Source: Candidatus Bathyarchaeota archaeon | Lineage (GTDB): Archaea > Thermoproteota > Bathyarchaeia > Bathyarchaeales > Bathycorpusculaceae | Assembly (NCBI GenBank): GCA_026014465.1 | Contig: JAOZID010000010.1 | Coordinates: forward strand, 152,188-216,187 | Length of the DNA stretch: 64,000 bases | Reading direction: 5' to 3' | In this document: positions 1 through 8,065 of the stretch, in pieces | Numbering within the stretch: the stretch's first letter is position 1 | Layout of the letters: the number at the start of each line of letters is the position of its first letter | Position numbers and translations under genes: made by a program | Notes under the pieces: model-generated | Databases searched by the model: none | What the model saw: only the letters and a program-made list of their open reading frames with translations | What the model was told of the DNA's origin: nothing

Positions 1-106
1 GTTGATTCAAAGTTTCGATTTGGAGATAATGATTAAATGGTGAGGGTGCTATGTTACCGTTTAGAGTGTCTGATGGTTTGCATTGGTTGGCGATTAAGCT
101 TTAGGC

Positions 107-1138
107 ATGAATGTAAGACTGTTGGGTGGTGGTTTGGGTTTGAGGTTGTTGGTTACGGGTGCTTTTGGGAATATTGGTAAGGCAGTGATAGGTGAGGCGT
201 GTAGTCGGGGTCATGAATTGGTGGTTTTTGAGGTGGATAATAAGAAGACTCGGAAGGCGGCTAGGCAGTACAAAGACAGAATAGCTGGTGTGGTTTTTGG
301 TGATATCAGAGATTTTGGGTCGGTTAAAGCTGCGGTTGCTCAGTCTGATGCGGTGATTCATCTTGCGGCGATAATTCCTCCGTTATCAAAAAAGAACCGT
401 GACCTCACAATGGCGGTTAATTACGGTGGCACCGAAAACCTGCTAAAAGCAATCCAAACAGCTAACCCGGGTATGCCGCTTGTTTTTACTTCCTCGGCAA
501 GCGTCATGGGACCTACCCAGCATCAAAACAGGCTGGTCAACCGAAATGACCCCCTAGTTGTTACGGGGAATTATGAAGAATCGAAAATCAAATGTGAAGA
601 ACTCCTAAAACGCAGCGCGGATAACTATCTTGTTTTCAGACTTGCTGGGGTGCTTCCAACTTTCTCGCCGTGGTCCTTTAGAGACGTCTTCCCTTTGCTG
701 GAAGAGATTTTTGATATGCACCCAGATATGCGACTTGAAATGATAACCGCCCAAGACGTCGCCACCGCATTAGTCACTGGCGCCGAAAAACTAAAAACGA
801 AAGCCACACCCAAAAACCAAGCCTACATCCTTGGCGGCGGAGAAAAAAACGGCTGGCAACTCCACGGCAAACAATTCCTCTCATCCTTCTTTGGCGCATT
901 CTCCTTACCCCTACCCGACACAAAATACTTCACCCCAAACATCAACACCTACCACCTAGACTGGTACGACACCAAAAAAGCCCAACAAGAATTCAACTTC
1001 CAAAACCACACCCTAACCCAGTACCTGCAACAACTACAAAAATCCGCCCGACCCTTCAAACTACCCATAACACTGCTCCGACGATTCATCCTAAAAAAAC
1101 TCACACAAATGTCCCCCTACCACCCCCAAAACGGTTAA
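107..1138 (+). CDS. NAD-dependent epimerase/dehydratase (extended SDR)
   Basis: Likely a cytosolic NAD(P)-dependent sugar-nucleotide epimerase/dehydratase or related reductase of the extended SDR superfamily; the substrate is not predictable. The Rossmann motif GAFGNIG is at residues 18-24, HLAA follows the fourth strand, the TSSAS serine segment lies near residue 129 and the YxxxK pair is Y156/K160 (YEESK). The length of 343 aa suits the family. The ATG at 107 adds 11 unconserved residues; TTG at 140, just before the first beta strand and after a GGTGG tract, is an equally plausible start. The gene stands alone, with the oppositely oriented nuclease-like gene downstream. Family assignment is firm, specific function open. 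Confidence 0.85.
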   Translation: MNVRLLGGGLGLRLLVTGAFGNIGKAVIGEACSRGHELVVFEVDNKKTRKAARQYKDRIAGVVFGDIRDFGSVKAAVAQSDAVIHLAAIIPPLSKKNRDLTMAVNYGGTENLLKAIQTANPGMPLVFTSSASVMGPTQHQNRLVNRNDPLVVTGNYEESKIKCEELLKRSADNYLVFRLAGVLPTFSPWSFRDVFPLLEEIFDMHPDMRLEMITAQDVATALVTGAEKLKTKATPKNQAYILGGGEKNGWQLHGKQFLSSFFGAFSLPLPDTKYFTPNINTYHLDWYDTKKAQQEFNFQNHTLTQYLQQLQKSARPFKLPITLLRRFILKKLTQMSPYHPQNG

Positions 1139-1322
1139 AGCCTGACCTGCTGGCGGTTAGGTGGGCGTGGCGTTTTCGCATTACTACTGGGCATAGAAGC
1201 GAACCATAATTTATCAAAATGTGAACTGGAAAATTACTGGGCGCATGGATGGAAGATACTTTGCGTCTGTTAAATGGAAGCGGAGCTATCCCTAAAAATG
1301 AATCTTTAGTCCAAATAAAGGG

Positions 1323-2309
1323 TTAGTTAAGCTGTAATGCATGAAGCAAGTGTTTCATGGAGTTATGGTCAAGCGGATATTCTGTATTTGGATTGGGTAG
1401 CAAATACGTATTTCCACAATACATGATTATTACACCGCTTAGATATTTGGCTTCATTCTCATAAAAAATCCCTGTTTTGTCGGGATTTATTGATAAATTC
1501 TCTAACCCTGAATCTGTATATAATTCAAATATCGTTTTTCTAGCAGCAATTGAATTTCCATACAAAGCTCTTTTGTAATCAGTTATATCATATTCCCACT
1601 TTTCACAATCAATAACACAAAAAACTGGAGAATATGCCTTGAACTGTTTGTTTTTCTTATCAAAAACACTGCGAATTTTCCTCCTTATCTGCTCAGAGAC
1701 AACGTTACTTTTTAGTTGGCAAAAAGATAAAGGTGTGGATTCTGTTGTGCCATCAAGACGATTCTTATATATTTTGATTTCATAGCCTGCTGCTGGAAAG
1801 CATCCAGTTATCCCCGCGCCTATCTTAGCTTTGATTTCCTCAAGTAATTTATCTTCCTGATATTCGTTAAGCTCAAGACTATCGTCAAAAGTAATTTGAA
1901 CCCTTAAATCGGATTTAATTCGTCCAATTTCGCCCATAAGACGACCTATATCCACGGGGGTTTTAATCAATCCGACTTCAAAATACACATTTTTTCCCAG
2001 CAGACATGTTTTTAAGTCAGGCGTGGCTTTGCCCGCTTTGCCATTTTCTTCCCTAATAAATTCTGGTTTTAAACTTTTTATTTTTCTAGCAAACTCTAAT
2101 TCGACAATGTAGCTTTCCCAATTATTGTCCCTTTTATTCTTTATTCTATTAATTTTATGCTGGATATTTTGTAATCCTTCACTTTCTTGTAATAACCTTT
2201 CTATGTGACCTTTATAGGTTGGGACCAGTTCAAACCTTTTAACTAGTGGGTGGTCTTTCTCAAAGTCTCCAATGAACTTTTTGAGAAATGGATAATTTGT
2301 GTAGTCCAT
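1323..2309 (-). CDS. Hypothetical protein, possible PD-(D/E)XK-like nuclease fold
   Basis: I do not recognise a named family. The 328-residue protein is soluble, with a helical N-terminal third rich in Lys/Glu/Arg. A glutamate-rich helix (WESYIVELEFARK, residues 64-76) is followed by TPD (96-98) and, 12 residues later, YFEVG (109-113). This order resembles the core of PD-(D/E)XK nucleases, although the usual final lysine is replaced by glycine or valine. The C-terminal half has no motif I can name. Its base composition is visibly more AT-rich than its neighbours and it sits beside the RNase P RNA gene, so recent acquisition is possible. The nuclease call is an inference only. Confidence 0.6.
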   Translation of the reverse strand: MDYTNYPFLKKFIGDFEKDHPLVKRFELVPTYKGHIERLLQESEGLQNIQHKINRIKNKRDNNWESYIVELEFARKIKSLKPEFIREENGKAGKATPDLKTCLLGKNVYFEVGLIKTPVDIGRLMGEIGRIKSDLRVQITFDDSLELNEYQEDKLLEEIKAKIGAGITGCFPAAGYEIKIYKNRLDGTTESTPLSFCQLKSNVVSEQIRRKIRSVFDKKNKQFKAYSPVFCVIDCEKWEYDITDYKRALYGNSIAARKTIFELYTDSGLENLSINPDKTGIFYENEAKYLSGVIIMYCGNTYLLPNPNTEYPLDHNSMKHLLHALQLN

Positions 2310-2412
2310 ACCGCGAATTATAATCGATCTTGTTTATAGAACCTTGTTTTTTCTTTTCTAAGAACATGGAAAACGGAAATAATGATGCAAAACTAGGTGT
2401 GTTAGTGAAATA

Positions 2413-2716
2413 GGCTGGTGTGTTGGTTGTAACCCGCTTTTTGTTTTTTGTGGCATTTGGCTTATCGGGCTACCTGCGCCTTCTGGTAGATGCTTCATCG
2501 GCGCTTGTTTGCCCTTTCCACTTGCAGGTCAGCCGTTTCACCGTGCCTTCCCAGCGGACTCTACGTCTGGACGTGTCATTGACGTGTCTGGGGGGACGTT
2601 CGTTTCTGCTCTGTTGCCAAGCCTCTCGGCTTCCCCGTTTGGGGTGCAATTCTACGTGTGAGCGGAGTTTCCTCAGACCTCCAAAGGTCCGAAAGCCACA
2701 CACCAACTCACCAGCC
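2413..2716 (-). ncRNA. rnpB: RNase P RNA
   Basis: Catalytic RNA of RNase P, which removes 5' leaders from pre-tRNAs. No good protein fits this GC-rich segment, but the minus strand shows the conserved regions in order. The CR-I-like GAGGAAACTCC lies near 2670, the ACAGAGCAGAAACGAA block near 2610, the CACGGTGAAACGGCTGACC block near 2540, then GGGCAAACAAGCG. A GCAGGTAGCC segment is followed by the CR-V-like AATGCCACAAAA and GCGGGTTAC. The two ends form a 14-position P1 helix with one mismatch (2703-2716 with 2413-2426), which sets the boundaries. The length of about 304 nt fits archaeal RNAs. CR-V is more degenerate than in type A RNAs. Confidence 0.85.
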
Positions 2717-2740
2717 CAACCACAAAAACGGGTGCAGGCA

Positions 2741-2752
2741 AATAAATATACC
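2741..2752 (-). promoter_or_regulatory. TATA box for the RNase P RNA gene
   Basis: Read on the minus strand this is GGGTATATTTATT, an archaeal TATA element about 25-28 nt before the predicted 5' end of the RNase P RNA at 2716. Position and composition are what is seen; promoter activity is inferred. Confidence 0.6.
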
Positions 2753-2776
2753 CACAGAAAAGGCTTTGAAACGCGG

Positions 2777-3310
2777 TTATTCTCGCCAGTGTTGGGGCTT
2801 GTTTAGGGCTTCACAGCAAACTATTGTGCCTTTGACGCTGCCCAAAACGTTCGGGCGAAGCTCCTGCACCATCCAAGCATCCGCAACCTCCTTGGGAATC
2901 GGGAACGGTGCCTGCAAACCAAACTTTGCCGCGGGCGTAAACCCCGCTTTAGGATAATACGCAGGGTGACCTAACACAAAAACCAGCTCAACGCCTGATT
3001 TTTTGAGGTATGCTAAGCCGTGTTTGATGAGGTTTTTGCCGACTTTTTGGTTTTGGAATTTGGGAACGACGGCAAGGGGTGCTAGAAGCGAGATTTTTAC
3101 GTGGGGCTCGTTGGGCAGGGCTCCTTTGGTGAATAGGATGTGTCCTGCGGGTTGGTTGTCGATGTACGCGAGGAGCGATAGCAGCGGCTTTGCGGTGGGG
3201 TCAAAGAGCATGTCACGGGTCAGGTTTGCTTCCTTATCGTACCCAAACGCTTCACGCTCAACAAACAAAACATCCTCAAGATCAACCTCTCTTGCTTCTC
3301 GTATCTGCAA
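2777..3310 (-). CDS. GNAT family N-acetyltransferase (YhbS-like)
   Basis: Probable acetyl-CoA-dependent N-acetyltransferase, soluble, acceptor unknown. The start MQIREAREVDLEDV is the usual first strand and helix of GNAT proteins. LLAPLAVVPKFQNQKVG (near residues 74-90) gives strand 4 and the acetyl-CoA pyrophosphate loop in the Q-x-x-x-V/I-G form. FVLGHPAYYPKAGF near residue 112 is the conserved C-terminal block of the YhbS-type subfamily. At 177 aa it is full length. It is transcribed alone and its 3' end lies just upstream of the RNase P RNA promoter. The family call is strong, the substrate unknown. Confidence 0.85.
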   Translation of the reverse strand: MQIREAREVDLEDVLFVEREAFGYDKEANLTRDMLFDPTAKPLLSLLAYIDNQPAGHILFTKGALPNEPHVKISLLAPLAVVPKFQNQKVGKNLIKHGLAYLKKSGVELVFVLGHPAYYPKAGFTPAAKFGLQAPFPIPKEVADAWMVQELRPNVLGSVKGTIVCCEALNKPQHWRE

Positions 3311-3458
3311 TGCATCAAACCTTCCTTGCAGTACCTATACTTTACAGTCTTTATAAGAACCCAGCAGCCTCACGCCGACGAGCAATCAAACAACAAAAAA
3401 TACTCGCAACCTTCTGCAGACAAAACAAAACAGAACCTAACAAAACCCGCCACTTTCA

Positions 3459-3525
3459 CCAACCTATTAGCCGCCTAATAGCATCCAAGTTTTAATTCTA
3501 TGCAGAAAAGGGGGGAGGGGGTCTA
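3459..3525 (+). repeat. Dispersed intergenic element, copy A
   Basis: One of four related copies in the window. It begins CCAACCTATTAG, continues with GCC and CTAATAG that together make a small inverted repeat, then TTTTAATTCTATGCAGAAA and ends in a run of G, A, five G and TCTA. The final base is about 105 nt before the AK6 start on the same strand. The TTTTAATT portion could act as a TATA box. The function is unknown. Confidence 0.8.
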
Positions 3526-3630
3526 TATTTTTGCTGTTTCTCAGGTTGGGTTTGTGGGTTCAAAATCCGTTGTCCTGTGCGTGTTTGGTTGATAGTAAGT
3601 GTTAACTATTGCGTTGGCTTTTAGGCGGTT

Positions 3631-4218
3631 ATGAATAGGCGTGTCATAGTGGTTACGGGAACTCCTGCAGTTGGGAAAACTACGTTGTCTAAGCAGCTTG
3701 CAGAGGATTTGTCTGCTCGATATGTTAATTTGACGGAGCTGGCGAAATCTGAGCGGTTGCTTGTGGGCAAAGACCCCGACCGTGACACCCAAATCATCGA
3801 CGAAGACAAGGTGCGCCAAAAACTCGCCCAGCTGCTCCAGCAAACCCCAAACGCCGATTTCATCGTTGATGGGCACTACGCCGCCGCAGTAACGCCCCCA
3901 GACGCGGTGACCCAAGTGCTGGTGCTTAGGCGCCACCCCAAAGAACTCCACGCCCAAATGCAGCAAAAAGGCTTTAGCACCCAAAAAATCCAAGAAAACC
4001 TCACCGCCGAAATCCTTGACGCCTGCCTCGTTGAAGCCCTAGCGCATCAATCCAAAGAAAAAATCTGCGAACTTGACCTCACTGGCAAAAACGTAGAGCA
4101 AAGCCTCAAAGCCGTCCACGATGTGCTTGCAGGCAAAGCCCCCTGTGTTGTGGGCATGATTGATTGGATTGCGGTTTTAGAAAAAGAAGGCGTTGTGGAT
4201 GAGTATTTGCGCTTTTAG
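3631..4218 (+). CDS. Adenylate kinase 6 / Fap7-type kinase
   Basis: AK6-type P-loop kinase. In eukaryotes Fap7 acts with uS11 in late small-subunit rRNA maturation, and archaeal homologues have adenylate kinase and ATPase activity. The Walker A motif GTPAVGKT is at residues 10-17, FIVDGHYA (near 89-96) is the NMP-binding strand, and VLRRHPKEL (near 105) precedes the short lid, as in this family. The length of 195 aa is normal. The ATG at 3631 follows an AGGCGG tract. Dispersed repeat copy A sits in its upstream region. It is separated by 5 nt from a convergent gene. The adenylate kinase 6 assignment is confident; the ribosome role is known only by homology. Confidence 0.88.
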   Translation: MNRRVIVVTGTPAVGKTTLSKQLAEDLSARYVNLTELAKSERLLVGKDPDRDTQIIDEDKVRQKLAQLLQQTPNADFIVDGHYAAAVTPPDAVTQVLVLRRHPKELHAQMQQKGFSTQKIQENLTAEILDACLVEALAHQSKEKICELDLTGKNVEQSLKAVHDVLAGKAPCVVGMIDWIAVLEKEGVVDEYLRF

Positions 4219-4223
4219 CGGGG

Positions 4224-4577
4224 TTATTGTAGGCTGCGGGTTATTTTGTATATGGTGATGAGTGTGATTTTGCGTCGGTTGGAGTAGGATTTTGCGTGGT
4301 CGCTGAATTTTTCGCCTATCATGATTGGGTTTGATAATCCGATGTCGGCGGAGGCGGTGTCGAGGTTGATGATGACGTTGACGCCTATAGTGCGGTTCCA
4401 GTCTCGTATCCAAACGGCTTGTTCGCCGGGTCCTTTTTGCACGATAAGGTCAAACTGTCGGGTAATTCCGCTGTAACCGTCTATGGCAACTGCTTCGCTC
4501 TTCACTTGGAATCCCTCTTTTTTGAAGTACCGCAACGAAAGCTCCATCAAACGCGGCTTCTCAGCTATACTTGTCAC
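4224..4577 (-). CDS. Small restriction-endonuclease-like protein
   Basis: A 117-residue soluble protein of a kind often annotated in archaea as restriction-endonuclease-like. An N-terminal helix (residues 8-20) is followed by TRQFDLIVQK (near 39-48), which resembles the D-containing strand of PD-(D/E)XK folds. AVWIRDWNRTIGVNVI comes next in place of the (D/E)XK strand, then a conserved-looking NLDTASADIG and SNPIMIGEKFSDHAKSYSNRR tail. No intact lysine-containing catalytic motif is evident, so activity is doubtful. It converges on the AK6 gene, and its start lies 69 nt from the divergent zinc-ribbon gene. There is no adjacent methylase, so it is not an R-M system. Confidence 0.6.
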   Translation of the reverse strand: MTSIAEKPRLMELSLRYFKKEGFQVKSEAVAIDGYSGITRQFDLIVQKGPGEQAVWIRDWNRTIGVNVIINLDTASADIGLSNPIMIGEKFSDHAKSYSNRRKITLITIYKITRSLQ

Positions 4578-4646
4578 TATGCACGTTCCCCAATAACATT
4601 ATCTAACTGTATGTGGAAAAGGCTTTCGCTAAAAAAGTGACTAAAC

Positions 4647-4880
4647 ATGCCCTCGACGCTTATAGTTGAATGCCCAAACTGCGGCGGCTTACTTATGGCA
4701 GCATCCGACAAGAAAACCCGCACCTGCCCGTACTGCACCAAACGAATCAGCCTGCATAAAGCCAAACGCGTAGCAGCTGCACAAAACGTTTTCGAAGCCT
4801 CAAACATGCTGCGCATACTCAAAAGCCAACGGCAAACAAAAAAGAAACCACAAAAAAAGGATTATTTGGAGCGGCTGTAG
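4647..4880 (+). CDS. DUF1922-like zinc-ribbon protein
   Basis: A 77-residue protein with an N-terminal rubredoxin-like zinc knuckle: CPNCGG at residues 9-14 and CPYC at 27-30, giving four cysteines for one metal. A basic helical tail rich in Lys/Arg/Gln follows. This matches the small archaeal DUF1922 zinc-ribbon family, whose role is unknown but may involve nucleic acid or protein binding. The ATG at 4647 directly precedes the zinc knuckle. Its 3' end overlaps the 3' end of the convergent PEBP gene by 19 bp. Confidence 0.75.
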   Translation: MPSTLIVECPNCGGLLMAASDKKTRTCPYCTKRISLHKAKRVAAAQNVFEASNMLRILKSQRQTKKKPQKKDYLERL

Positions 4881-5308
4881 AGCCCCATCAACTCGCCCTG
4901 AGCTAGGATGTGTCCTTGCATTGCTTTTTCCAAATCGGCTTTCGTGGTTACTTTTGCATCGAGGTTTAGCTGAGTGTCGAGTGCGTAGACTTTGAAGAAG
5001 TAACGGTGGGTTCCAGAGGGCGGGCATGGACCCATATATGATGCTTGCTTGTCACTGTTAAGCCCCTGCGCGCCTGCAACCGCGTTCTCCGCAATCGTAC
5101 CCGTGGGCGGTATATTCCACATCAGCCAGTGGTCAAAGGTTCCCATCGGAGCATCAGGGTCATCCACTATTAACGCCAAGCTTTTGGCGTCTTTTGGTAT
5201 GCCCTCAACAGTCAAAGGCGGACTGATGTCTTCGCCATCACACGTGTACTTGCTTGGTATACTCTTGTTATGTTCAAAAGCCGAACTTTTAACCGTCAAA
5301 CTCGCCAT
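4862..5308 (-). CDS. YbhB/YbcL-family PEBP (Raf-kinase-inhibitor-like) protein
   Basis: Phosphatidylethanolamine-binding-protein fold, 148 aa, cytosolic with no signal peptide. The family signatures are intact: DDPDAP near residues 47-52, FDHWLMWNIP near 59-68, and GPCPPSGTHRYFF near 92-104, which together line the anion-binding pocket. The prokaryotic role is unclear; members are described only as ligand-binding proteins. The TTG at about 5302 or the ATG at 5308 could be the start. The 3' end overlaps the convergent zinc-ribbon gene. Confidence 0.9.
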   Translation of the reverse strand: MASLTVKSSAFEHNKSIPSKYTCDGEDISPPLTVEGIPKDAKSLALIVDDPDAPMGTFDHWLMWNIPPTGTIAENAVAGAQGLNSDKQASYMGPCPPSGTHRYFFKVYALDTQLNLDAKVTTKADLEKAMQGHILAQGELMGLYSRSK

Positions 5309-5386
5309 TCAAAATCACCTAACACAACCCTGCTAACCCAATGCAACCTCAAAAACCTATCTAACCGCCGCCTTTTGCCATGTGGT

Positions 5387-7150
5387 TTAGGGTTGTGGGG
5401 TTTGGGTGGTTTCTGGCTGTGGCTGGGTGTTGCCTGTTTTTGGTGGGGCGAGTTTGGGTGCTTTAAACATCAAGAAGCCCCCTGCTACTCGTAGTATGGC
5501 TGCGGCTATGAACAGGTAGATTCCAGCGCCTACGCCCCAGTTTACGGTGGTGGTTCCAACGATGGGGAATGCTGTGCTGGTTGTTCCTTGGATGGGGTTG
5601 GAGGCTATGGTTTGTATCATGGTGGTTACTTGGACGGGTATGTCTTGGGTAGGTAGTAGTCCTGATGCAAACGGCAAGAACGCGGGTAGTTGCGAGATGA
5701 AGATCAGGATGATTATTATGGGGAGCAGTAGGGTTACGGCGCCTGTCATGAGTTTTAGCCCCAAGCTTTTGCCGCTTCTAACCCCCAGCACGTCAAGCGC
5801 TAACAGTATGACTCCCGCACCCAATGCGATAGCAAAAGGCATCTGAGTAGCAAACAAGCTGGTGTAGCCCGAAGTTGAATCCGAACTTGCCGCGCCCACA
5901 AACATGTTCACATTAAGCCCATTAACGCCGTCCATAGTCATCAACGTAACTCCGCCTTCCTGAGCCAAAGGCCCCGCCTGCGAAGAAGCCGTTATGGTGT
6001 ACCATGGCAAAAACAACGCAGCAACCGTCAGCAAAATAGCTACGATACCCAGCATTAACCCGATGCCACCGTGTCCTTTAAGGAACTTTTTCACCATTAA
6101 GCCGCCCTTTCGTTGAATCCTGTATATGCAAACGCTTTTCCATGCGGCTCGCACGACGATGTAGATGAGAAATAGCATGAGGAAATTGGCTACGAGCCAG
6201 GCGAGGGTGAAATAGTTGCCTTCGACGGTGAAAGTGGTGCTTAGGTACAGGTCTGGATATGACCATCGGATTCCATCCTGGTTGAAGACTGGTCCGTGGG
6301 GACCTGCTTGACCCAATGCGACTTCTTGCTCCGTGCCCCAGTAACCCCAGCGTCCCTTAAACTCAAGCCAGCTTTGGCTCTGTGGGTGATTATTCACTTC
6401 GCCCAGCATCACCAAATTCAGTTCTTCCGGCATAACAGTTTTTCCGTCGCTGCCCACAACGTCGTTTTCGATGCCCATTTTGCCTTGATATGCTCTGAAG
6501 TAGTTGGCGTGTGAACCTTGAGCTACGTAAACTACGGGGTGCGTATCAACTTTTTCTACGTCGTTCCATGCAGCGTTTTGTCCTGCGCCGTGTTGGGAGA
6601 GCAGAACGGTCTGTGGGTTTCCTGCACTGTCTAAAAAGACCTGAATTACTTCGATGTCACCTTGATGGTTATTGAGGGGTCCATTGTTGTAGACGTAGAA
6701 GAGCCAGTACTGAATAATCGTTGAGGTGCCTCTTTGAGTAACTCGGGCGTATGCGTGGTAACCCATGCTGGAAGCTTGGTTTTCGTAATCTTCGGCTATG
6801 CTCTTGGCGTCGCCTAGTTTGTTGTCTAAGAACAAATCGATGCTTGAGTAACTGCCTAGACTTGCGGCTGTAGGTGAAGCGTCAACAAGGGTTGGGGTTC
6901 CACCGATGTGCCTTTGTTTGAGTGTGCAGCTTTCAATGATGTAGTCTACGTTTGTGGGGTAGAACGTTTCGCCTTGAGTGAAATGAAGAACAGGTGCGTA
7001 CTGTTCTGCTAACTGCGTATCAGTCTGACCACAAACAGGAGACATGAACGCTGGAGAAGCTAACAAACAAACACACAAGAAAACGGTAAACAAAACCAAA
7101 TAACGACGACTCTTCAATGACCCTGGGACAGGCACGTTTTGAGTGGGCAT
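5387..7150 (-). CDS. Exported Vps62-like domain fused to a multi-spanning membrane region
   Basis: A 587-residue membrane protein. A signal/anchor segment spans residues 18-40. Residues 45-300 resemble the Vps62/DUF946 family: YAPVLHF near 51, IQYWLFYVYN near 148, NHQGDIE near 162, and VYVAQGSHANYF near 209, where the GDWE-like and QGSHA blocks are the family hallmarks. The last half has about five hydrophobic helices, beginning FTLAWLVANFLMLF, with an extracellular loop rich in Gly/Ser/Thr between helices, and ends in a Pro/Gln/Thr-rich tail. The exported N-terminal domain is therefore anchored by a polytopic C-terminus. Function unknown. It is transcribed alone. Confidence 0.75.
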   Translation of the reverse strand: MPTQNVPVPGSLKSRRYLVLFTVFLCVCLLASPAFMSPVCGQTDTQLAEQYAPVLHFTQGETFYPTNVDYIIESCTLKQRHIGGTPTLVDASPTAASLGSYSSIDLFLDNKLGDAKSIAEDYENQASSMGYHAYARVTQRGTSTIIQYWLFYVYNNGPLNNHQGDIEVIQVFLDSAGNPQTVLLSQHGAGQNAAWNDVEKVDTHPVVYVAQGSHANYFRAYQGKMGIENDVVGSDGKTVMPEELNLVMLGEVNNHPQSQSWLEFKGRWGYWGTEQEVALGQAGPHGPVFNQDGIRWSYPDLYLSTTFTVEGNYFTLAWLVANFLMLFLIYIVVRAAWKSVCIYRIQRKGGLMVKKFLKGHGGIGLMLGIVAILLTVAALFLPWYTITASSQAGPLAQEGGVTLMTMDGVNGLNVNMFVGAASSDSTSGYTSLFATQMPFAIALGAGVILLALDVLGVRSGKSLGLKLMTGAVTLLLPIIIILIFISQLPAFLPFASGLLPTQDIPVQVTTMIQTIASNPIQGTTSTAFPIVGTTTVNWGVGAGIYLFIAAAILRVAGGFLMFKAPKLAPPKTGNTQPQPETTQTPQP

Positions 7151-7302
7151 CTTTTTTCGCTCCCACTTTTACTCTCCAGATTAGCTATTTAATATTTCGT
7201 AATACCACTAGGGGTTAAATAGTGTGTTCGAAATTCTATCTATTTTAGAGCAAGATTTATGAGAAAAACAATCAAACACTTAGTAACGCGAGGCCACCAA
7301 AG

Positions 7303-7668
7303 ATGCGGCTCAAAACCTTAGAAGAAACATACCACGTTAACGCAGACATTGAAGAAACGTCCCTGCGGGTACAAAAGGCACTATCTGAAATCGGCTTGAA
7401 AAACGTCGCCATAAAAAAGTATGTGCCGCCCCGTTACTTACTTGTCGAATACAGCCCCAGCTGGGTTGGAAAATCCCTTGAAATAGAATTTCTCTTCGAA
7501 GAAAAACAAGCAGGTACCGACATCGCAGTCAAATGGCCCTACACCAAAGAACTCCCCGCCAAAAACGACGTCCCCGACCAATTCCGCAAATACCAAGAAG
7601 AAATGAAGAAAACCACCGAACGCATCGTCACAGAATTCAAAACCAAAATCGGCGCAGTCAACACCTAA
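7303..7668 (+). CDS. Conserved hypothetical soluble protein
   Basis: A 121-residue acidic/basic soluble protein that I cannot assign to a named family. It starts MRLKTLEETYHVNAD and alternates predicted strands (RYLLVEYSPS, LEIEFLFEE, DIAVKWPY) with a long C-terminal helix (QFRKYQEEMKKTTERIVTEF). This is the order expected of an SRPBCC-like alpha/beta ligand-binding fold. It has no cysteines and no membrane segment. It is divergent from the Vps62-like gene with a 152-bp intergenic region and is probably monocistronic. Confidence 0.6.
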   Translation: MRLKTLEETYHVNADIEETSLRVQKALSEIGLKNVAIKKYVPPRYLLVEYSPSWVGKSLEIEFLFEEKQAGTDIAVKWPYTKELPAKNDVPDQFRKYQEEMKKTTERIVTEFKTKIGAVNT

Positions 7669-7775
7669 CCCAAACTCGTTTTGCACCCGTGCCTACGGTG
7701 CCCCTACGTTTCTGTTTTGGTGTGTAAAAAAGCTGGTTTGTTCTCCGCCGTGGGTTCTTGTAAAAATGGGGGCGG

Positions 7776-8012
7776 TTATGTGGTTTGGTCTTCGTCGTCT
7801 TCGTCTTTTTCCCATTTGGATATTGTTAGGGTTTTTTCTCCCATTTTGAAGCCTACTCGTACGTACATGGAGCTGTTCACTTTTAGTGGGAACATGCTGT
7901 CTTCGGCTAGGTCTACTGGGAGATAGATTAGGTATCTGCCTTGGCTGTTCTTGAATAGGCGTGCCTTTCCTTCATTGACCATTGACTTCACCTTTACTGA
8001 AGTGTACCTCAC
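7776..8012 (-). CDS. Small AbrB/SpoVT-like DNA-binding protein
   Basis: A 78-residue protein. KARLFKNSQGRYLIYLPVDL (residues 15-34) and FPLKVNSSMYVRVGFK (41-56), followed by KTLTISKWE, give the swapped-hairpin pattern of AbrB/SpoVT-type DNA-binding proteins, in which YLPKDL-like blocks are typical. The tail is strongly acidic (EKDEDDEDQTT). It probably acts as a dimeric transcription factor, but the call rests on a short motif. The target is unknown; the neighbouring protease gene lies just upstream and reads in the same direction. The ATG lies next to a CTTTACTGAAGTGTACC tract. Confidence 0.6.
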   Translation of the reverse strand: MRYTSVKVKSMVNEGKARLFKNSQGRYLIYLPVDLAEDSMFPLKVNSSMYVRVGFKMGEKTLTISKWEKDEDDEDQTT

Positions 8013-8065
8013 TTAATGACGTACTCTTTTAAATTTGCTTCCCCGTTCAAGTCTCAGTTTCAATT

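Noticed and set aside
1243..1293. 16-codon ORF MDGRYFASVKWKRSYP in the gap before the nuclease-like gene
   Set aside because: Too short, no ribosome site and no pattern to support coding.
2420..2806. Open frames of about 80-130 codons on both strands at 2420-2957
   Set aside because: They lie on the RNase P RNA gene and the start of the acetyltransferase. RNA conserved regions and a P1 helix explain the region, and the peptides have no coding-like pattern.
4224..4577. Restriction-modification system
   Set aside because: Only a small endonuclease-like protein without a complete catalytic motif or methylase is present.
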